Assembly (NCBI RefSeq): GCF_026213295.1
Contig: NC_079423.1
Coordinates: 17,938,085-18,002,084, forward strand
DNA: 64,000 nt
Origin: Gadus chalcogrammus
Lineage: Eukaryota > Chordata > Actinopteri > Gadiformes > Gadidae
Direction: 5' to 3'
Shown: positions 1-35,874 of the stretch, piece by piece
Position numbering within the stretch: the first letter of the stretch is position 1
Layout of the letters: each line of letters begins with the position of its first letter
The notes under the pieces: model-generated
Seen by the model: the letters and a program-made list of their open reading frames with translations, nothing else
Database searches by the model: none
What the model was told of the DNA's origin: nothing
Translations under genes and position numbers: made by a program

Positions 1-2068
1 AGACCTATGGCCTTCCTTCAGGGGCCTGGCTCTCTGTGGCCCTCCTCCCAGGGAGACCTCTGCCCTTCCTTGAGGGGCCTGGCTGTGTCTCATTGTTGCT
101 CGCTAGCGAAAGGAAACCGCTCAGAGCCAAACTCAAGGGCCATTTTTTTTAAAGAGGCGCCAACACAAATATTGCTCTTCCGATAAGGGAGCCCATGTTT
201 GACGACTAATCTTTCCTGCAGGCTAGTGGAGAGCCAACGCAGAGCTAGCGCGGAGCTAGCAGAGAGGCGTTCAGCAGATGGAGCAGTTTGCTGACTCGTG
301 CTCCAGGCTAGTAGTTAATGTTATTGTCCAGCTGTGACGAAGCATGTTCGACACACGTCAAGATATCTGAACCGGTATAGCGTGGCCATTAGCGGTGCAC
401 CTAGTAAGTAAGTAGTAAGTAAGTAAGTGAGTGAGTGAGTGAGTGAGTGAGTGAGTAAGTAAGCTGGGTGTCTTTTCGTAGTTGTGGTGTTTCATTACTG
501 CATCGCAATCTATGTCTGACTTCCTGTCTCTGTTCCTGAGGAACGGAGACCTCCACCTAAAGACGCCTGGCTGGTGATGGGTGGAGGTGGTGGGTGGAGG
601 TCCCAGAGGACAGATCTGTCTTGCTACCGGACGTCCACACCGCCCAGGGGACGGGCAGGGTGGGGGCCCGGGACGGGGGGGAGAGAACCTTGACATGAGG
701 TACCACCGTGTCACTTCCTGCCCAAGCCCTGGCAGGCCCAGCGCCATGGACCCGCCGTCCCGGGCCCCCACCCTGCCCGGGGGGACGGGAAGTAGGAATC
801 GATGGCGTGTGTGTGACGGAAGAGCGATGGGTTCGCGGGCCTCTGACTGCAGGTCTGAGGTCTGTGTTATCTTCAGGTCCAACAAGGACACTGGAGACTA
901 GCTATCTTTGTTGTATACGGGGAATGGGTTAACCTAGTGATATGTTAACCCTATCAACATCCTTACTGTACTGACTCGTCTTCTGACCAATGTATTTATT
1001 GTAAGTCGTTTTGGATAAAAGGGTCTGCTAAACGCCCTGAAATTAGTTGGAGTCTTTCACAGTAACGCAGACACACAGCTATCTCTTCTCACGTCCACAC
1101 AAACACTAACTCAACCCACAGACCCACTCCTGTCCACACCTTGACCTTATTGTGTGGTCGATAATGTTTACTCTCATATCTTAAGGTTTGCATCTACTGG
1201 TCTGTACTGGCTGCTGTGGCACCTGTCTGTGATCCCATCTGGGATCAATAAAATCTGATCCCAGACACAACACTCAGATCCCAGACCCAGCTCCAGACAC
1301 AGGTCTTGAAATCAACAACAAAACAAGCGTTTTGCCTGGAAAGTGTTGCCAAGCGACGTCACGGCATTGGCCACCAATCGAGTGGTAGGTGACATCATCT
1401 TTCCCCTGATGAGAGCCAATCAGACCAGCTGTTTGACCTCCTCTCACCTGAGGTGGTCCCGGTGGCTCAGAGAGCAGCAGACATCTCTGTCTAGAATACG
1501 CGTGACACCACAAGTGGAAGAGTCCACCAAGACCAAGAGGGGTTGATAAACCTTCCACTTGGTATGGCCCACTGAGTCGGCTGGTCGGTTGGGATCGGTT
1601 CCCTCCCCCCCCCCCCCCGCGCGCCTTGTGATGTCACTAACGAGTTCCAACCTTCTACCCGTGAAAGGTAGTACCCTGGAACGGCAGTCAAACCCGCAAC
1701 TCACTACCCGTGAACCAGATCCATGTTCTCCCAGTTCCACCTCGTGACTTAAGGGCTTAAAAGTGTCCCTGGAACGCAGCATAATTCACAATCTCGGCAA
1801 TCTTGTCTCCATCTTGGTTCTAGATGCTAGCCGGGAGGGGGGGGAGGGGCGGGGGTCTGAATATTTATCATTCCCACTAACCACCCAACGAGCATCTAGA
1901 GCCAAGATGAAGTCATGGTGCCCGTCAGCAAGCTAGCCTTTAGAGCCAAGATGGCGGCCGGCTGAATAAGGCCCACAGGGGAGAGCTTGTTATGGCGGGT
2001 CAGCCCCCCCCCCCGGGGTGGGCTAGGGGCCCCTCCAGGGAGCAGGGGCGAAGCAGGGGCGTAGCTAC
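1..2068. other. tgfbr3 last intron (partial), few features
   Basis: Contains a GTAA/GTGA tetranucleotide run (403-463), the dispersed repeat at 893-1045, a poly-C tract (1604-1618) and otherwise unremarkable sequence. I looked for the Ser-rich cytoplasmic-tail exon on the minus strand and did not find it. Confidence 0.6.
893..1045 (+). repeat. Dispersed fish repeat, copy 1
   Basis: Shares ACGGGGAATGGGTTAACCTA, TCCTTACTGTACTGAC and a TTATTGTAAGTCG ... CTAAACGCCCTGAA tail with the copy near 14.5-14.7 kb. The tail (TGGATAAAAGGGTCTGCTAAA) is common at the 3' end of fish non-autonomous elements. Confidence 0.6.
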
Positions 2069-26235
<24,167 letters not shown>

Positions 26236-26430
26236 GGTGCCCAGGGTTGGATGAGGAGGGGTCAGAGGTCGCGTCCTTCCTCCGGTGGTTCTCGAAGCGC
26301 TCTACAGACAGGCGGCTCCGGTCTGCAGCTGGGGAACCGGCGGGGAAGAGGAGGAGGACACCGTCAGGGTTAGACATCGTTTACAACAACCCCCCCCCAC
26401 TGACAGGTCGTGCACCATGAGCCTCTAGAC

Positions 26431-26687
26431 CAGGGGTCACCAACACAGGGTGCCCGCAAGGACCACGTGAGGCGCCCGCAGGCCGGTTCTAAACACAGCA
26501 CTACTCGTTCTGGAACAAGTCTCCCACCTTTATTAAGTCATTGTTGAATGAACATGATCAGTGCCTTCACATAGAGGAGTACCATTAATCATTCATATAA
26601 AATATAACTAAAGGCAGACTGAGAAGAGTGGATCAAACTGGGTGCCCTTGAAGTAGCTCTCAGGTTCAAAAAGGTTGGTGACCCCTG
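26431..26687. mobile_element. Non-autonomous hAT transposon (MITE), 257 bp, with 8-bp target-site duplication
   Basis: The left end CAGGGGTCACCAAC and the right end GTTGGTGACCCCTG are perfect 14-bp terminal inverted repeats. The flanks are CTCTAGAC (26423-26430) and GTCTAGAC (26688-26695), an 8-bp duplication with one mismatch that fits the hAT target pattern nTnnnnAn. There is no transposase frame inside. The element lies upstream of the tgfbr3 signal-peptide exon and directly beside a 30-bp minisatellite. Confidence 0.85.
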
Positions 26688-26699
26688 GTCTAGACCCCA

Positions 26700-26938
26700 T
26701 GGATCTGGATCATACTGGTCTGGACCAGGTGGATCTGGATCATACCGGTCTGGACCAGGTGGATCCGGATCATACCGGTCTGGACCAGGTGGATCTGGAT
26801 CATACCGGTCTGGACCAGGTGGATCTGGATCATACCGGTCTGGACCAGGTGGATCCGGATCATACCGGTCTGGACCAGGTGGATCTGGATCATACCGGTC
26901 TGGACCAGGTGGATCTGGATCATACCGGTCTGGACTCT
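26700..26938. repeat. 30-bp minisatellite GGATCATACCGGTCTGGACC, 8 copies
   Basis: Nearly identical units with CTGG/CCGG variation. The first unit overlaps the flank of the hAT MITE: its GTCTAGAC target-site copy is part of the repeat motif. Confidence 0.95.
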
Positions 26939-26995
26939 ACGGGTCGTTCAGGCGATTCATCTGTTAGGGCTAATCAGAAGTCAAGCTAGGTTAAT

Positions 26996-27625
26996 ACGAA
27001 CTGCCTGGTTAATGCCCCCCTCCCCCCCCCCGCTGAGAGGGAGTTTAACTCGACACCAGAGAGAGGGCGGGCGGCTGGGGGGGTTACCTCAGGAGCTGCT
27101 GTGGTTTATTAAGCCCCCTCTAATTGAGCGGGAGGAGGGGGGGGGGGGGGGGCTCCACTAAACTCCCCTCAGCTGAACTCCGAGGCCACCAGCAGCACAA
27201 CCAGACCCACATTAACTACAGCCCCGAGCACCAACACCCCCGTCTGGGAGGAGATGGGGCTCCTCTGAGACGCAGCTGGGGGGAGAGCGACTGTGGGGGT
27301 ACATTTTAGAAGACTTGAACAATTTGTGATTTTCTAAATAATAACATTAGACTGCAGCCCCCCCCCCCCCCCGTGTGTCCTAATGGAAACCACAGGATGT
27401 GTATGTGACTGTGCTCGGCTACCAGGGTTACCAGGAGTAAACAAACACACACATTCAACCACAAGGACATGTTTGTTCTAGATTGGCTCAAACGGGCATG
27501 GGGATGATGGCAGCGACGAGGTTTAATGCCAGTGTTTGGCAGAAGACTCACACACAAGTTACTAGTGAGGCCTTCACCGGAGGCGTCCATCTGAAGAAAC
27601 TTAGTGAGCTCAGACACGTGGCGTC
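26996..27625. other. Intergenic segment with homopolymer tracts
   Basis: Poly-C near 27018-27031 and 27358-27372 and a poly-G run near 27137-27152; otherwise unique sequence with no coding support on either strand. Confidence 0.5.
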
Positions 27626-27631
27626 AAAGGA

Positions 27632-29200
27632 GTGAGAGGGAGAGAGCTGAGTGAGAGGGAGAGAGCTGAGTGAGAGGGAGAGCTGAGTGAGTGGGAGAGC
27701 TGAGTGAGTGGGAGAGAGCTGAGTGAGAGGGAGAGAGCTGAGTGAGAGGGAGAGAGCTGAGTGAGAGAGAGCTGAGTGAGAGGGAGAGAGCTGAGTGAGT
27801 GGGAGAGAGCTGAGTGAGAGGGAGAGAGCTGAGTGAGAGAGAGAGAGCTGAGTGAGAGGGAGAGCTGAGTGAGAGGGAGAGAGCTGAGTGAGAGAGCTGA
27901 GTGAGAGGGAGAGAGCTGAGTGAGAGTGAGAGAGCTGAGTGAGAGGGAGAGAGCTGAGTGAGAGGGAGAGAGCTGAGTGAGAGTGAGACAGCTGAGTGAG
28001 AGTGAGAGAGCTGAGTGAGAGAGAGAGAGCTGAGTGAGAGGGAGAGAGCTGAGTGAGAGGGAGAGAGCTGAGTGAGAGGGAGAGAGCTGAGTGAGAGTGA
28101 GAGCTGAGTGAGAGGGAGAGAGCTGAGTGAGAGGGAGAGAGCTGAGTGAGAGGGAGAGCTGAGTGAGAGAGCTGAGTGAGAGGGAGAGCTGAGTGAGAGG
28201 GAGAGCTGAGTGAGAGGGAGAGAGCTGAGTCAGAGAGAGAGCTGAGTGAGAGGGAGAGCTGAGTGAGAGGGAGAGAGCTGAGTGAGAGGGAGAGAGCTGA
28301 GTGAGAGGGAGAGAGCTGAGTCAGAGAGAGCTGAGTGAGAGAGCTGAGTGAGAGGGAGAGCTGAGTGAGAGGGAGCTGAGTGAGAGGGAGAGAGCTGAGT
28401 CAGAGAGAGAGCTGAGTGAGAGGGAGAGCTGAGTGAGAGGGAGAGCTGAGTGAGAGGGAGAGAGCTGAGTGAGAGGGAGAGAGCTGAGTGAGAGGGAGAG
28501 AGCTGAGTGAGAGGGAGAGAGCTGAGTGAGAGGGAGAGAGCTGAGTGAGAGGGAGAGAGCTGAGTCAGAGAGAGAGCTGAGTGAGAGGGAGAGCTGAGTG
28601 AGAGGGTGAGAGCTGAGTCAGAGAGAGAGCTGAGTGAGAGGGAGAGAGCTGAGTGAGAGGGAGAGCTGAGTGAGAGGGAGAGAGCTGAGTGAGAGAGCTG
28701 AGTGAGAGGGAGAGAGCTGAGTGAGAGGGAGAGCTGAGTGATAGGGAGAGAGCTGAGTGAGAGGGAGAGAGCTGAGTGAGAGAGAGAGCTGAGTGAGAGG
28801 GAGAGCTGAGTGAGAGGGAGAGAGCTGAGTGAGAGGGAGAGCTGAGTGAGAGGGAGAGCTGAGTGAGAGGGAGAGAGCTGAGTGAGAGGGAGAGCTGAGT
28901 GAGAGGGAGAGAGCTGAGTGAGAGGGAGAGCTGAGTGAGAGGGAGAGAGCTGAGTGAGAGGGAGAGCTGAGTGAGAGGGAGAGAGCTGAGTGAGAGGGAG
29001 AGCTGAGTGAGAGAGCTGAGTGAGAGTGAGAGAGCTGAGTGAGAGGGAGAGAGCTGAGTGAGAGGGAGAGAGCTGAGTGAGAGGGAGAGCTGAGTGAGAG
29101 AGCTGAGTGAGAGTGAGAGAGCTGAGTGAGAGGGAGAGAGCTGAGTGAGAGGGAGAGAGCTGAGTGAGAGGGAGAGAGCTGAGTGAGAGGGAGAGAGCTC
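27632..29200. repeat. 16-20-bp minisatellite GAGCTGAGTGAGAGGGAGA, about 1.57 kb
   Basis: Roughly 80 units, length varying by loss or gain of GA. Long Ser/Leu-rich open frames on the minus strand (to 325 codons) arise only from the repeat. Confidence 0.97.
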
Positions 29201-29204
29201 TCTC

Positions 29205-29905
29205 CAACTCACGTTCCCACCGTTCTGTTCCTGCACATCACAACTCTGACATCCAGCGCGAGACTTCTCCCTGAGCGAGAGTTGGTCAGACACCACAAAC
29301 AGACTGGATCACGCCACTGTTTCTCTGTGTGGATCCTCTCCATAAAGTCCTCAGACCAACCTCGCAGGTCAGTGGCAGAAACAGCACTATGACAGAATGC
29401 GATGGCTGCTGTTGCCCAGAAGGGTCCCAGCATGCAGCAGCTGAAGAACTCGCTCCATTCTGGACCGATTTCAACAATTGTTGTCCTCCTCAATCGTCAC
29501 TCAGAATACCCGCTCGGAAAACAGGGTGTGGGTTGAACAATCCCGATGGTATCCTATGAGGAACAGTTAGGGGTCAAAGTGCACGTTGGCAACACCCAGA
29601 CCCGCACACAAACACACTGCCAGCATCTGGTCTCTGCTATCCGCCATGCGCCGGGGTCCAAAGGAGGCTTCATTAACGGTATGTATGCATTGTTTTGATT
29701 GTCTTCGTAGGCCATCTATGGTGTCGTGGGTCTGGCGAGGACATGAGGGTTCCTCTGAGTGGGAGGGGGGAGGAGATGGAATAAGCTATTGAACCGTCAT
29801 GAAGTTTCACCAAACATTCCTCAGCAACACTCTGAAGGAAGCCAAGCTATAACCTCCGAGAACGCTGGCCGGACCACACTCATTCACCACGGGCCAGGAC
29901 GCTGA
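29205..29905. other. Intergenic unique sequence, no gene recognised
   Basis: Small frames of 60-95 codons exist on both strands around 29.2-29.8 kb but carry no motif I know and no splice framework. Confidence 0.4.
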
Positions 29906-29909
29906 CTGG

Positions 29910-30239
29910 GGAGGAGAGACGGTCTCACCGTGGAGGAGAGACCGTCTCACGGTGGAGGAGAGACAGTCTCACGGTGGAGGAGAGACGGTCTCACGGTGGA
30001 GGAGAGACAGTCTCACGGGGCTTTCTGCAGACAAGAGAAAGTCTAACTGGAGGGGGAGACGGCCTCACTCTGCTTTCTATAGAGGAGAGACAGTCTAACT
30101 GGGAAGGAGAGATAGCCTGCATGAGAAGTGAGGGAGGGAGGGGGAAAGAGAGAGACAGAGAGAGACAGAGAGAGAGAGACACAGAGACAGAGACAGAGAG
30201 AGACAGAGAAGAGAGAGACAGAGAGAGACAGAGAGAGAC

Positions 30240-30295
<56 letters not shown>

Positions 30296-30296
30296 C
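29910..30296. repeat. GTCTCACGGTGGAGGAGAGAC repeat and AGAGAC array
   Basis: Five to six 22-bp GTGGAGGAGAGACGGTCTCAC units to 30020 with degenerate copies to 30115, then AGAGACAG units at 30140-30296. Confidence 0.85.
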
Positions 30297-30939
30297 AGGG
30301 GGTGATCCTCTGTGAGGAGGAGCAGGAGGGAGGTGAGATGTGCGTCGGGGTTATCCAGCCTGAGGACAACAGCCCCATTGAGTCTGGCAGCTGCAGGCAG
30401 TGGGAAGTCATTTGGAGGAACCTCGATAAATATTACACTTCCACCTGGCCCCGCCCCCTGTTTGATTTGCACCCCCCCCCCCCCCCCCGGGCCGGTCACG
30501 CTGTCAGAGCTCTGCATCAGCAGTATGGCATGACACCCAGGAGTTAAAGGTAACCCCCCCTCCCCCGTCCCAGGGGAGGGGGGAGGGGTCACCGGGTGGA
30601 GTGGGGGTCAAGACCGCGAGCGAGGGGAAAAGAAACCGGCCCTTCAAAGGGCCCCGGACCACATGACACAGGCCCCCCCCCCCTCCCGCCCCGAAGCGCC
30701 TCTGAACTCCCTGCTTCTTTATTCCTGATTTTTTCCTTCCTTCCTTATTTCACTGAAATGAAATGACTTTGGCTCACAGTGCAGGGACCACCACCCCTGA
30801 CTGCTGCCCCCCCCCCCACACACACACACACACCCTGACCTTCTCAGCAGGGACCCCGCTACAGCCTTCATTTGTATTTAAGAAATCTCTGATGACAGCC
30901 CCGAATTGTAAAAGAGGCTGAAGGAAAGGCCACGCTGTC

Positions 30940-31030
30940 ACACCTTCTACTGCCCTGCACGGGAACAAAGCCGCGGGTTCAAGCCCCCCTGTCCGAAGCC
31001 TACCTGTAGGCATGCTTGAGCAAGGAGCGA
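30940..31030 (+). mobile_element. Degenerate tRNA-SINE fragment
   Basis: A B-box-like GGGTTCAAGCCC is followed by the SINE-typical phrase CTTGAGCAAGG. Nothing else of the element is clear. Confidence 0.3.
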
Positions 31031-31034
31031 AAGA

Positions 31035-32720
31035 CAGTTTTCTCCTGAGAGCAATATTTCAAAGTGTGATAGTTTTGGGATCTTCAAAATACAAAACTTT
31101 GATAAGCAAGCAGAAAGAACTCAACCGGTTCTCAGAACTTTGTAGTCGGAGCAGCTGGACCTTCTCGCTATAATTCTGTATTTCACAGTTCGTTTCACGC
31201 CGTAATGACGTTCATCTGTTGTGACAAAGCCAATCATCTATTTATGGCAGCATAATGTCGCCGTACCGCTCAATGCTCCGACGCGACAGCGGGGATGTTG
31301 AGGGAGTTTGACCTCCGAGTTCACTGAACACGTGGAGCGCTGCATTAGTCAACTTTACAGATATAGAATAAAAATTTAGCTTAATCATGTTGACTTTTTA
31401 ATTTATTATTCAACCGACAGAAGTAGGTAAGGTTAGGTTATATAATAAGACTATTATTATAGTATTATTTACAAATACTGTTTCAAAATAATATTATAGT
31501 ATTTTGAAACTATTATATTATTATATATTTATACCATTATAGTATTTTGAAACATTATAATTTTTCAGTCTAATTCCGGAAGGATCTTACTCCATTTGGA
31601 TAAAAATCGGCAGATAAACAAATGGACTGAATTGATGCAGTGCTTTTGAATGATATTACATTTATGATCGGCGTGTTTGCATCCCTCGGATCCTGGTCCA
31701 CACCATGCTTGTGTGCTTAAATAAAGCACTCAACACTACTCTAAATATTTAGGGCCGGTCATAAAATACAAAGCCAACCACCTTCACGACAGATGGCAAA
31801 TAACGGATGGGCATCAACCGCGTCCGTTAAGGTGAGCTCAACAGGGGAGAAAGAGTGCACACTGATTAATATGCACGTTTGGTTTGCGTGATATCTACTA
31901 TTTGTTTTATTTTTTCAGTTTTTTTTATATTTAATGACTACGACCCAAGCTATTAAATTCTAACAAAATATATCAATACAAATTGTGTATTGTATATTAT
32001 ATACATGTCGGGAATATTTGAAAACATATAGATTGATATTTCAACATGTTTCGTCCATAGTGAGGAAGATGACCACAGTTCCCAGTTATGGAGAGCATAC
32101 ACATTGTTATCACCAGCATTGAAAAGGCTGCCGCGGTAACCCTATGGATCACCAATAGTCCCCATCGACCCGGGCCGTGTGTCCTCAGACCCCGTTGTGT
32201 CCTCCCCAGAGACGAGCTGGGTGTCCTCAGACCCCGTTGTGTGTCTTCAGAGACGCGCTGTGTGTTTGCGTTGGAAAGCAGAAACACAATAGCTGTGTTC
32301 CCCGAATGCAGACGGACCCACAATACTGTACAGCAGATACACACAGATACTCGACACAGTCACGCGTTAGGACGGCTTCAAAGAGCATGCAACTTATTCC
32401 AATAAAGATAATGTCCACATCTCCGGAGCGCAGATTACCCACTGTATGCATGCTCCGAACATACTAGCCTACAGCATATCGCTGAGATAAGGAGACATAC
32501 CATAAGGAGTCTTTAGGAAACCTCCGAGTAGACTTGGTCCAACGTGTAGTTCAACGTGTAGTTGTAGTCTCGAAGTAGAAAGCGATCCCTGCTCGTCTCT
32601 GTCATCCCGCGGTGCAGCGACACGGAGGCTTATTATCCACAGGAACCCAGAAAACAAACTTTAAACACTCATCTCCTCCGCTGACTCCACTAACTCGATT
32701 CTTAAGGGGGTGGGGCTTAG
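31035..32720. other. AT-rich intergenic DNA between tgfbr3 and brdt
   Basis: Base composition drops to AT-rich, with a small inverted set of TATTATAGTATTTTGAAAC words at 31450-31560 and a CCTCAGACCCCGTTGTGT doublet near 32185-32240. No exons recognised. Confidence 0.5.
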
Positions 32721-32726
32721 GAGGGG

Positions 32727-32728
32727 GG

Positions 32729-32809
<81 letters not shown>

Positions 32810-32979
32810 GACTTTTCACAGATCTATTATAATATTTCTACACTTCGACTACACATGTAAACAATCGAAGTCAAAGACGGGTCTTAAAGTTGTATAATTG
32901 ATTGATTCACACAATACATGCATACATATTATAATGAGGTAGTTATTTCAGTTATGTCATTTCGTGTGTGTGTTAGGGT

Positions 32980-33043
<64 letters not shown>

Positions 33044-33063
33044 GTGTGTGTGTGTGTGTGTGT
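32727..33063. repeat. GA microsatellite (32727-32806) and GT microsatellite (32985-33063)
   Basis: Both are nearly uninterrupted; the GT run has one TT break near 33042. Confidence 0.95.
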
Positions 33064-33069
33064 CTGCTA

Positions 33070-34925
33070 ATGTGCGTTGTGAAATGTATCTCATACGACA
33101 TGTGGAGCAGCAGCGTCACCTCCCTCAACACAAAAACACAAACAACTGAGCAAACAAACAAAAACAACAACAAGTGACATCACTGAGGGCGCCTGGCGGG
33201 GAACACAGCGAGGAGCTCTGTGATTGGCTGAGACGAGCGGAGACGCGGTGACAGCAGAGAGGAAGGTGGATGCTTCGTCTTTACGAGACAGGTTGACATG
33301 GAAACGCTGAGAGGGCTTGTGATTATCTGACGTCTCATACATATGTATGCGCCTCGTCTGTTTGAGAGAGAGAGAGAAATCATTTAAATCACACCGACCT
33401 CTTTTAAACACATTTAAAACTTTTTTTAGCTTACTAACAAATTTAAAAAAAATTATTATGTGCGTTTTCGTGTGCGTGTTTATGTTATAAAAATGCATAA
33501 AATAAGAAAAGGGTTGAAATTGCGATACTATACAATATCCTGTTTGAAATCTTATGACAATAACAAGCTCAGCGCGTCTCCTCCCCTGGAGGCGGTGAGT
33601 CTGCGTACTGGCGCCCTCTACTGGTTATTTTGGGGAAGATCTTTTTTCACATTTACATTTAGATTTAGGGCATTTTTTCACCAAACACTTATTGATTTTA
33701 ACTTCAATGTCCGCATCTTTAATCAGTTTGAGGTAAAGCCGAGCAGTTCATTCGTGTTTTTGTGTCACCACCAGTCCCGGGGTAGCAAGGGACTCCCGCT
33801 ATGTGCCCTCACCACCATCACATCAATGAACGACGGATATGGTCCACAGGAAGTACGCCGGTCCTCGCCCCCCCCCCCACGTGGCTCAAAGGTTCAAAAG
33901 CAACTAAACGACTAAAGCAGCCCGTTTAACGCATCAAATCTGCAGCAAAGTCCTTACAAAAGGTTTTCAGAAGTGAACCTACCTGGTGGAAGAGTCCTGC
34001 TTGGATGTGTTTTCCTCCCTTTAATCATATCGCAGTTTGGTTATCTGGTGCAACAATCGCACCGGTTCTAGGCTCCTTTAATTGATTTGATTGCGTTAAC
34101 TGAAATTACTTGGTTGTGTTTATTATTCGGTGATATCGTGCAGCCAATGTCATGCGAGAGCCGACTGAAACGCTGGTCTTTCTGTCATACATTTTGGTCA
34201 AGACATTTAAAATAGAAGTTCACATATCCACTGTTGGGAGGTCAGTGGAGCTTCCGCAGTTGTTGGGGAGAACACTGGATATGTTGCAACTTCCTGTGAA
34301 CTTAAAACGGCCCGCGGCGACAGGAAGGCCGCATGGACGTCACCAGGTGCATCGGATCACCGCAGGAGGTAGACCGGCATGGAGGAGCGTCTCGGGGTCC
34401 TACCGAGGGACGTCCAGCAGGTTCCTACCAGTGTTCTGGTCTGTCCTTGTAATGTGTAGATATGCAGGCTGTGCTAAAGTGTAGGCCTATACCTACAGTC
34501 TGTCATTCTAACGTGTAGAGTCTGTCCTAACGTAAGGACACACGGATTGTCCTAACTACCGTGTAGAGTAGACACACGGATTGTCTTCTAACGTGCAGAG
34601 CAGCTCTAGTGGCAGTAGGCCTACCGGCTGGGTGGTTATTTTCGGGGTTTATAATTTGGGGCAGATGTGATGGTAAAACTGAATTAGCCTATTCAATTAA
34701 TCTTGGACCATATTTAACTGGTCTTGGATAAATTGTGGTTTTATTATAAATATAATTTATGCATGTCGATTCTGAGATAAGATGTTTAGGACACTTTAAT
34801 ACTTCGAAACGAGACGTCTGGTTAAAAAAAATCGTTCCTTATTGGCTTTGTGCGCATTAGTAAAAACAAGTTTGACAGTTTGAAGTGCGTTGTTGGCTTC
34901 ACATGCTAGGCTACAGGACCGGTGT
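33070..34925. other. Intergenic DNA upstream of brdt
   Basis: Mostly unique, AT-rich sequence with a TTTACATTTAGATTTAGGGCA word near 33650 seen in dispersed fish elements, and repeated GTGTAGA/ACACACGGATTGTC phrases near 34510-34590. No gene recognised. Confidence 0.45.
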
Positions 34926-34929
34926 GCAC

Positions 34930-35050
34930 GTGGAGCTTCCACCAATCCGCTCTCAGCTGTCAACGCGGCAGCCAATCCGCCTCGGCGGGAGACGAGGTAA
35001 CTGACGGCGTTGCGTGGTTCAATCCCCAGAGTTGCCGTAGAAACATCCCG
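34930..35050 (+). promoter_or_regulatory. Candidate brdt promoter: paired CCAAT boxes and an X-box-like site
   Basis: Two CCAATCCGC elements lie about 30 bp apart (near 34942 and 34973) in a GC-rich, TATA-less patch, followed by GTTGCCGTAGAAAC at 35031-35044. The latter resembles an RFX X-box (GTTGCC plus a spaced RGYAAC half-site) with one mismatch. RFX2 controls many testis genes, so the motif would suit brdt, but this is inference. The segment is about 0.85 kb upstream of the brdt ATG, leaving room for a 5' UTR intron. Confidence 0.35.
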
Positions 35051-35427
35051 AACTCTTTAACCGGAGTTTATCATGAGCTTATCAAGCCATGACTATCACC
35101 GCGGGTTCTCTTCTGATCGGTTGTTCGCATGCTAAACACGAGCTAACGCTAGCGGCTAACAAGTTGAAGGTTAAGTGACTACTTCCAACTTAAAAAAAAG
35201 AAGGTAAAACAGGTTTAAACACCTTATTAGCCTTAAACCACCCCTCTGAAGTACATTTTACACAAGTATCTCATGTTTAAGTAGCGACTGCTTTTCGGTC
35301 TCTGTCTGTGGATATTTTATAGAAGAGTTGTTATCTCGAGGGCTAAATGAGTTGTAGCCTACCGTAATTTTCAACGTTACCTTGGAGGGCTCCGCAACGA
35401 CAGAGTATTAGGGCCACACGTGAAGAA

Positions 35428-35622
35428 AAAAATATTTTTGCCGTGACGAGATTAAAATCGACACGTATCGACTTTAAAGTCACAGTAGACATTTAAACTC
35501 GAAATGTCGAGAATAAGGTTGAAATGTCATGTCGACTTAATGTCGACGTTTCGACTTTAAACTCGAAAATGTCGAGATGAAAGTTGAAACATCATATCGA
35601 CTTTAATCTCGACGCGTCCATT
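35428..35622. repeat. Palindromic CGACTTTAA/CTCGA dispersed repeat in the brdt 5' region
   Basis: Words such as TCGACTTTAA, CTCGAAATGTCGAG and GACTTTAATCTCGAC recur in both orientations over about 195 bp, forming a multi-armed inverted repeat. It ends about 250 bp before the brdt start codon, so it may be part of the 5' UTR or its intron. Confidence 0.6.
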
Positions 35623-35874
35623 TTCCGTTCCTCTGTCAGCACGCAGACGCTCCCGGCATCCTCCCAAGCGTGCAGCGGATGACACGAAGTAGTCATCCGC
35701 TGTAGTAGTGCGGCATTGCCATCAGTGCTTTCATTGACGGTTTTAGTCGCTATAATGTTTGAATGGAGGCCTACACCACAAACAATGACCCCAGGGTTAT
35801 TGCTGACTACTTCGGACGTTGTGTGCACAGAGTGATCGTCGTAGCTGTCTGGCTGGAGAGAGCTGCTCTCCGGC

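Noticed and set aside
28230..29207. 325-codon Ser/Leu-rich minus-strand frame
   Set aside because: Direct translation of the GAGCTGAGTGAGAGGGAGA minisatellite.
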